From: Mesostigma viride
Lineage: Eukaryota; Streptophyta; Mesostigmatophyceae; Mesostigmatales; Mesostigmataceae
Assembly (NCBI GenBank): GCA_009746045.1
Contig: RPFO01002136.1
Coordinates: 62,001-126,000, forward strand
Direction: 5' to 3'
DNA: 64,000 bases
The notes beneath the pieces were generated by a model. That model made no database searches. It had not been told where the DNA came from and saw only the letters and a program-made list of their open reading frames with translations. Below, piece after piece: positions 56,001 through 64,000 of this stretch (positions are counted from its first letter, which is position 1; each line of letters opens with the position of its first letter). Position numbers and translations under genes: made by a program.

Positions 56001-57169
56001 GCAAGCAGGGGCATCCCTACCGTATACAAACGTCCCAGGGCCGAGCCGCTCTTGCAGCCGTTTGCTCGTCCAATCCCAGTCCGCCTTGCTGTTACCGACA
56101 TAGCAGGTAGGTGTGTGATCCAAAGTATGGTTTAAAGTAAGTTCATCACATGTGCGGTCCATGTGCCCACATTAAATGCACAGGCAACCTGATACCTCCC
56201 TGTTTGTTCTAGTTGGCCAGGGAGCCACCCACTAGCTCAATTGCAACATGGTCACCAGCCATACGGAAATACAAATCGAATGGCCCCAAAGAGACAACCA
56301 CCTTCTTTGCATCCATGCCATACACGCTTTGGATGCTTAAGAGGCCATAATTGTGACAGATGATAGAAGTGCTAAATATGTTATAGACGTCAAAAGGCGT
56401 TAAATGCTATAGATGCTCCCTGAAGGCAAAAAGGTCTCACCTCACATAACCATACCTCATTGGAAGTTGAAAGACACATACCTACTTACTGCGCTAACTA
56501 ATGACGCAAGGTTTGCAGCAGGTGGCTGACTGGCTTACGGGGAACCTTGGCAGAACATGTGCCGTGCATAATAGGCGTCAATGCGCGCATTTTGCCCACG
56601 TTTGCTTCATGGACGCCTAGGGCAGGCCTTCAATGCTCACCTTTACGTGCAGATTGGAAGCAGTCAAGCAAGCTGCATCAAGGATACAAGGGGGTTATGC
56701 TAAGTTTCTGATACTTTCAGCCATAGGATTACCCGTGGCTGAGAATAATGTAGGAAGCTATGCCCTACCTCGCCATGGAAATGAGGCAACCCGGACAACA
56801 AGTAATCCATGACATTCCACAGTTATCAACAATGAACGGAAGGTATAAAGCCATGGCTGCAAAACTCGTGGCGCCTGTAGCGTGACGCCTGGCCGCATCA
56901 CTGGCAGAAATGTATGAGTTGCCTTGCCTTCCAAATAAGCCGTTGGCCAATACCACCAGATGCTCGGCGTTGACGCTCTTGTTCAAATTACAGCTCGCCG
57001 GTGTGAATGACCAACGTCTTGAAGGTCGAGATTTGTGAAGTGGTGGAGTTAGTCGTACACTTTGTCCTCGGAATTCATCAACGGATGCACGATGCCTATT
57101 AATGCCCTTCGCATTGAAAAACGCACAGCCTGCATTCATTGTCGCCCAATTCAAAGACATTTCCTGCAC
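50097..57169 (-). CDS. DUF676-family lipase/esterase (ROG1-like alpha/beta hydrolase)
   Basis: Hydrolyses ester bonds of lipids, probably membrane-associated or cytosolic. Exons: 56928-57169, 56021-56088, 55019-55089, 54299-54586, 53719-53906, 52807-52915, 51742-51932, 50603-50700 and 50097-50177. Frames join to give HLVVLANGLFG|SKADWDWTSKRLQE, then SEANSYLQTFEGVDVAGTRL, LSLVGHSLGGLICRYAAACL with the nucleophile Ser in GHSLGG, LHYVSLSSPHLGSVQ, AYANVEWDHIVGWRTSCIRT and SWRRVDVSFRG. The last exon reads VKSPVFNAAGEEVIEHLAML. These follow the plant YOR059C-like lipases in order. Intron 1 has a GC donor (GGAAG|GCAAGG). One exon between 51742 and 50700 is needed to keep the phase and is not resolved; a candidate lies near 51435-51535. 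About 445 aa are accounted for. The start may be at 57169 or on a further upstream exon. Confidence 0.88.
52170..52350 (-). mobile_element. LINE 3' end inserted in a lipase intron
   Basis: Reverse complement of the 49.39-49.57 kb LINE 3' UTR, including the TTGCTCTAGGTGCAC block and the hairpin ACTCCATTGGGAGT next to AATTAATT. It is in the same orientation as the host gene, in the intron between exons 52807 and 51932. 5' truncated to under 200 bases. Confidence 0.7.
53573..53677. repeat. Octanucleotide minisatellite, unit CCAGCAGG
   Basis: About 13 perfect copies in a lipase intron. It contains no stop in any frame, so it creates Leu/Ala/Cys/Trp/Pro-rich false frames on one strand and Gln/Ala/Ser-rich ones on the other. 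Confidence 0.95.
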
Positions 57170-57938
57170 AGAATACCGGGCATAATGACATTAACGAGAT
57201 GCGATGAAAACAGAAAACAAGGACGTTCAATAGTTTAAATCATTTTCAGGCGTTTCATGCGAGGTTATCTGGGATTTGGGTGTATTGCAGACCAACTTTC
57301 GATAGCTTTTGTCAGGTCGCTTCTGGGAAATTACCTTATTTTGCGACCAGGATCACGCCAGGATAAATATTATTAATTTTGTTGGCACCGCAACGACGTG
57401 ACATTTGGCAGCGTCCTGACTCCTGAGAGAAGCCCGGCGAAAATTCAGCCGATGCATTCCATGGCCATGCCGCGCGAAGTTTTCGTGCGATTGTATTGGA
57501 GGAAGGTACTACAGGGTACGAAGCAGCGTGGGTTAAGATAAGCAAATGGAATACTAGAGACCTATCCCTGTCCAGAAGTCTTATAACTGACCGTACTATT
57601 TTTCACCGTAGGAAACGTGGCAACCTTGGCAACCACGATCGGGTTCTCCTCAACAGCAGCACCGTATAAAATAGCTACTGGCATCCAGGCGATGGCGGAA
57701 CCTGGCGTTGAGCCAGACATGACACGTGAGGAGAGCTTGCCGAGGTGTGGAAGGCTGTTATAGGCCTTGTGTGCCCAGACTAACAGGCTACTGTAGTGGT
57801 TGTGTGAAATGACGATGAGGATGGCGTGGAGTTCCCAGTTGACAGCTCGGTGGACACATAGCTGGAATTACGGTTGGCCCAGCGCGTTAACCCCGTAGTT
57901 ATTGTAGTTCTACGTTTAGGCAGGCTGGCCTGCTCGCC
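57170..57938. promoter_or_regulatory. Shared upstream interval between the lipase (-) and EDEM (+) genes
   Basis: 770 bases separate the two presumed start codons, so both promoters must lie here unless upstream non-coding exons exist. A repeated GGCAACC (CGTGGCAACCTTGGCAACCACG at about 57615-57636) is the only notable motif; whether it is a binding site is unknown. Confidence 0.35.

Positions 57939-64000
<6,062 letters not shown>

Noticed and set aside
55754-56110. Overlapping plus- and minus-strand frames of about 115 codons
   Set aside because: The true coding part is the 68-base lipase exon at 56021-56088 on the minus strand; the rest lacks recognisable homology or splice support.

Overview
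The window is nuclear DNA of a green alga (chlorophyte). The genes are split into short GC-rich exons with GT-AG and some GC-AG introns, and TGTAA motifs, the usual chlorophyte poly(A) signal, follow two of them. The proteins are plant-type: an RbcX-II Rubisco assembly chaperone, an exocyst SEC6 tail of plant type, a plant-type DUF676 lipase and an EDEM mannosidase. Base composition is moderate and introns are rich in minisatellites and non-LTR retrotransposons. I cannot name the species; a Dunaliella-like volvocalean would fit, but this is a guess.

Layout. 1-519 (-): first exon and start of the second exon of an ankyrin gene that runs off the left edge. 2.1-6.2 kb (+): 3' exons of exocyst SEC6; the part for the N-terminal three quarters is not visible and one internal stretch is missing. 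6.5-9.95 kb: pile-up of 5'-truncated LINE copies ending in a hairpin plus (TTAA)n, one with another retroelement nested inside it. 11.6-38.2 kb (-): a 27-kb ankyrin-repeat gene, modelled as 19 exons and 789 aa. An N-terminal coiled-coil region is followed by 16 exons of one ankyrin repeat each and a C-terminal cap. The repeat exons were multiplied at two scales: three 878-bp copies and four two-exon blocks of 2.2-2.8 kb. Its last large intron (12.7-21.6 kb) carries a pogo/mariner-like MITE. 38.56-45.51 kb (-): a full-length L1-type LINE with two intact ORFs, poly(A) and a 14-bp target duplication. 46.0-48.2 kb (+): RbcX in four exons. 48.7-49.6 kb: LINE 3' ends with (TTAA)n tails. 50.1-57.2 kb (-): DUF676 lipase in at least nine exons. 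57.9 kb to the right edge (+): EDEM-type GH47 gene, eight exons seen, continuing past the window.

The host genes have unrelated jobs (secretion, Rubisco assembly, lipid hydrolysis, ER quality control), so there is no operon-like logic. RbcX and the lipase converge; the lipase and EDEM diverge from a shared 0.77-kb interval. The most notable parts are the ankyrin gene, where phase-0 exons keep the frame open through repeated duplication, and the LINE, which looks young and possibly mobile. All exon borders come from reading splice signals and frames by eye, without transcripts.
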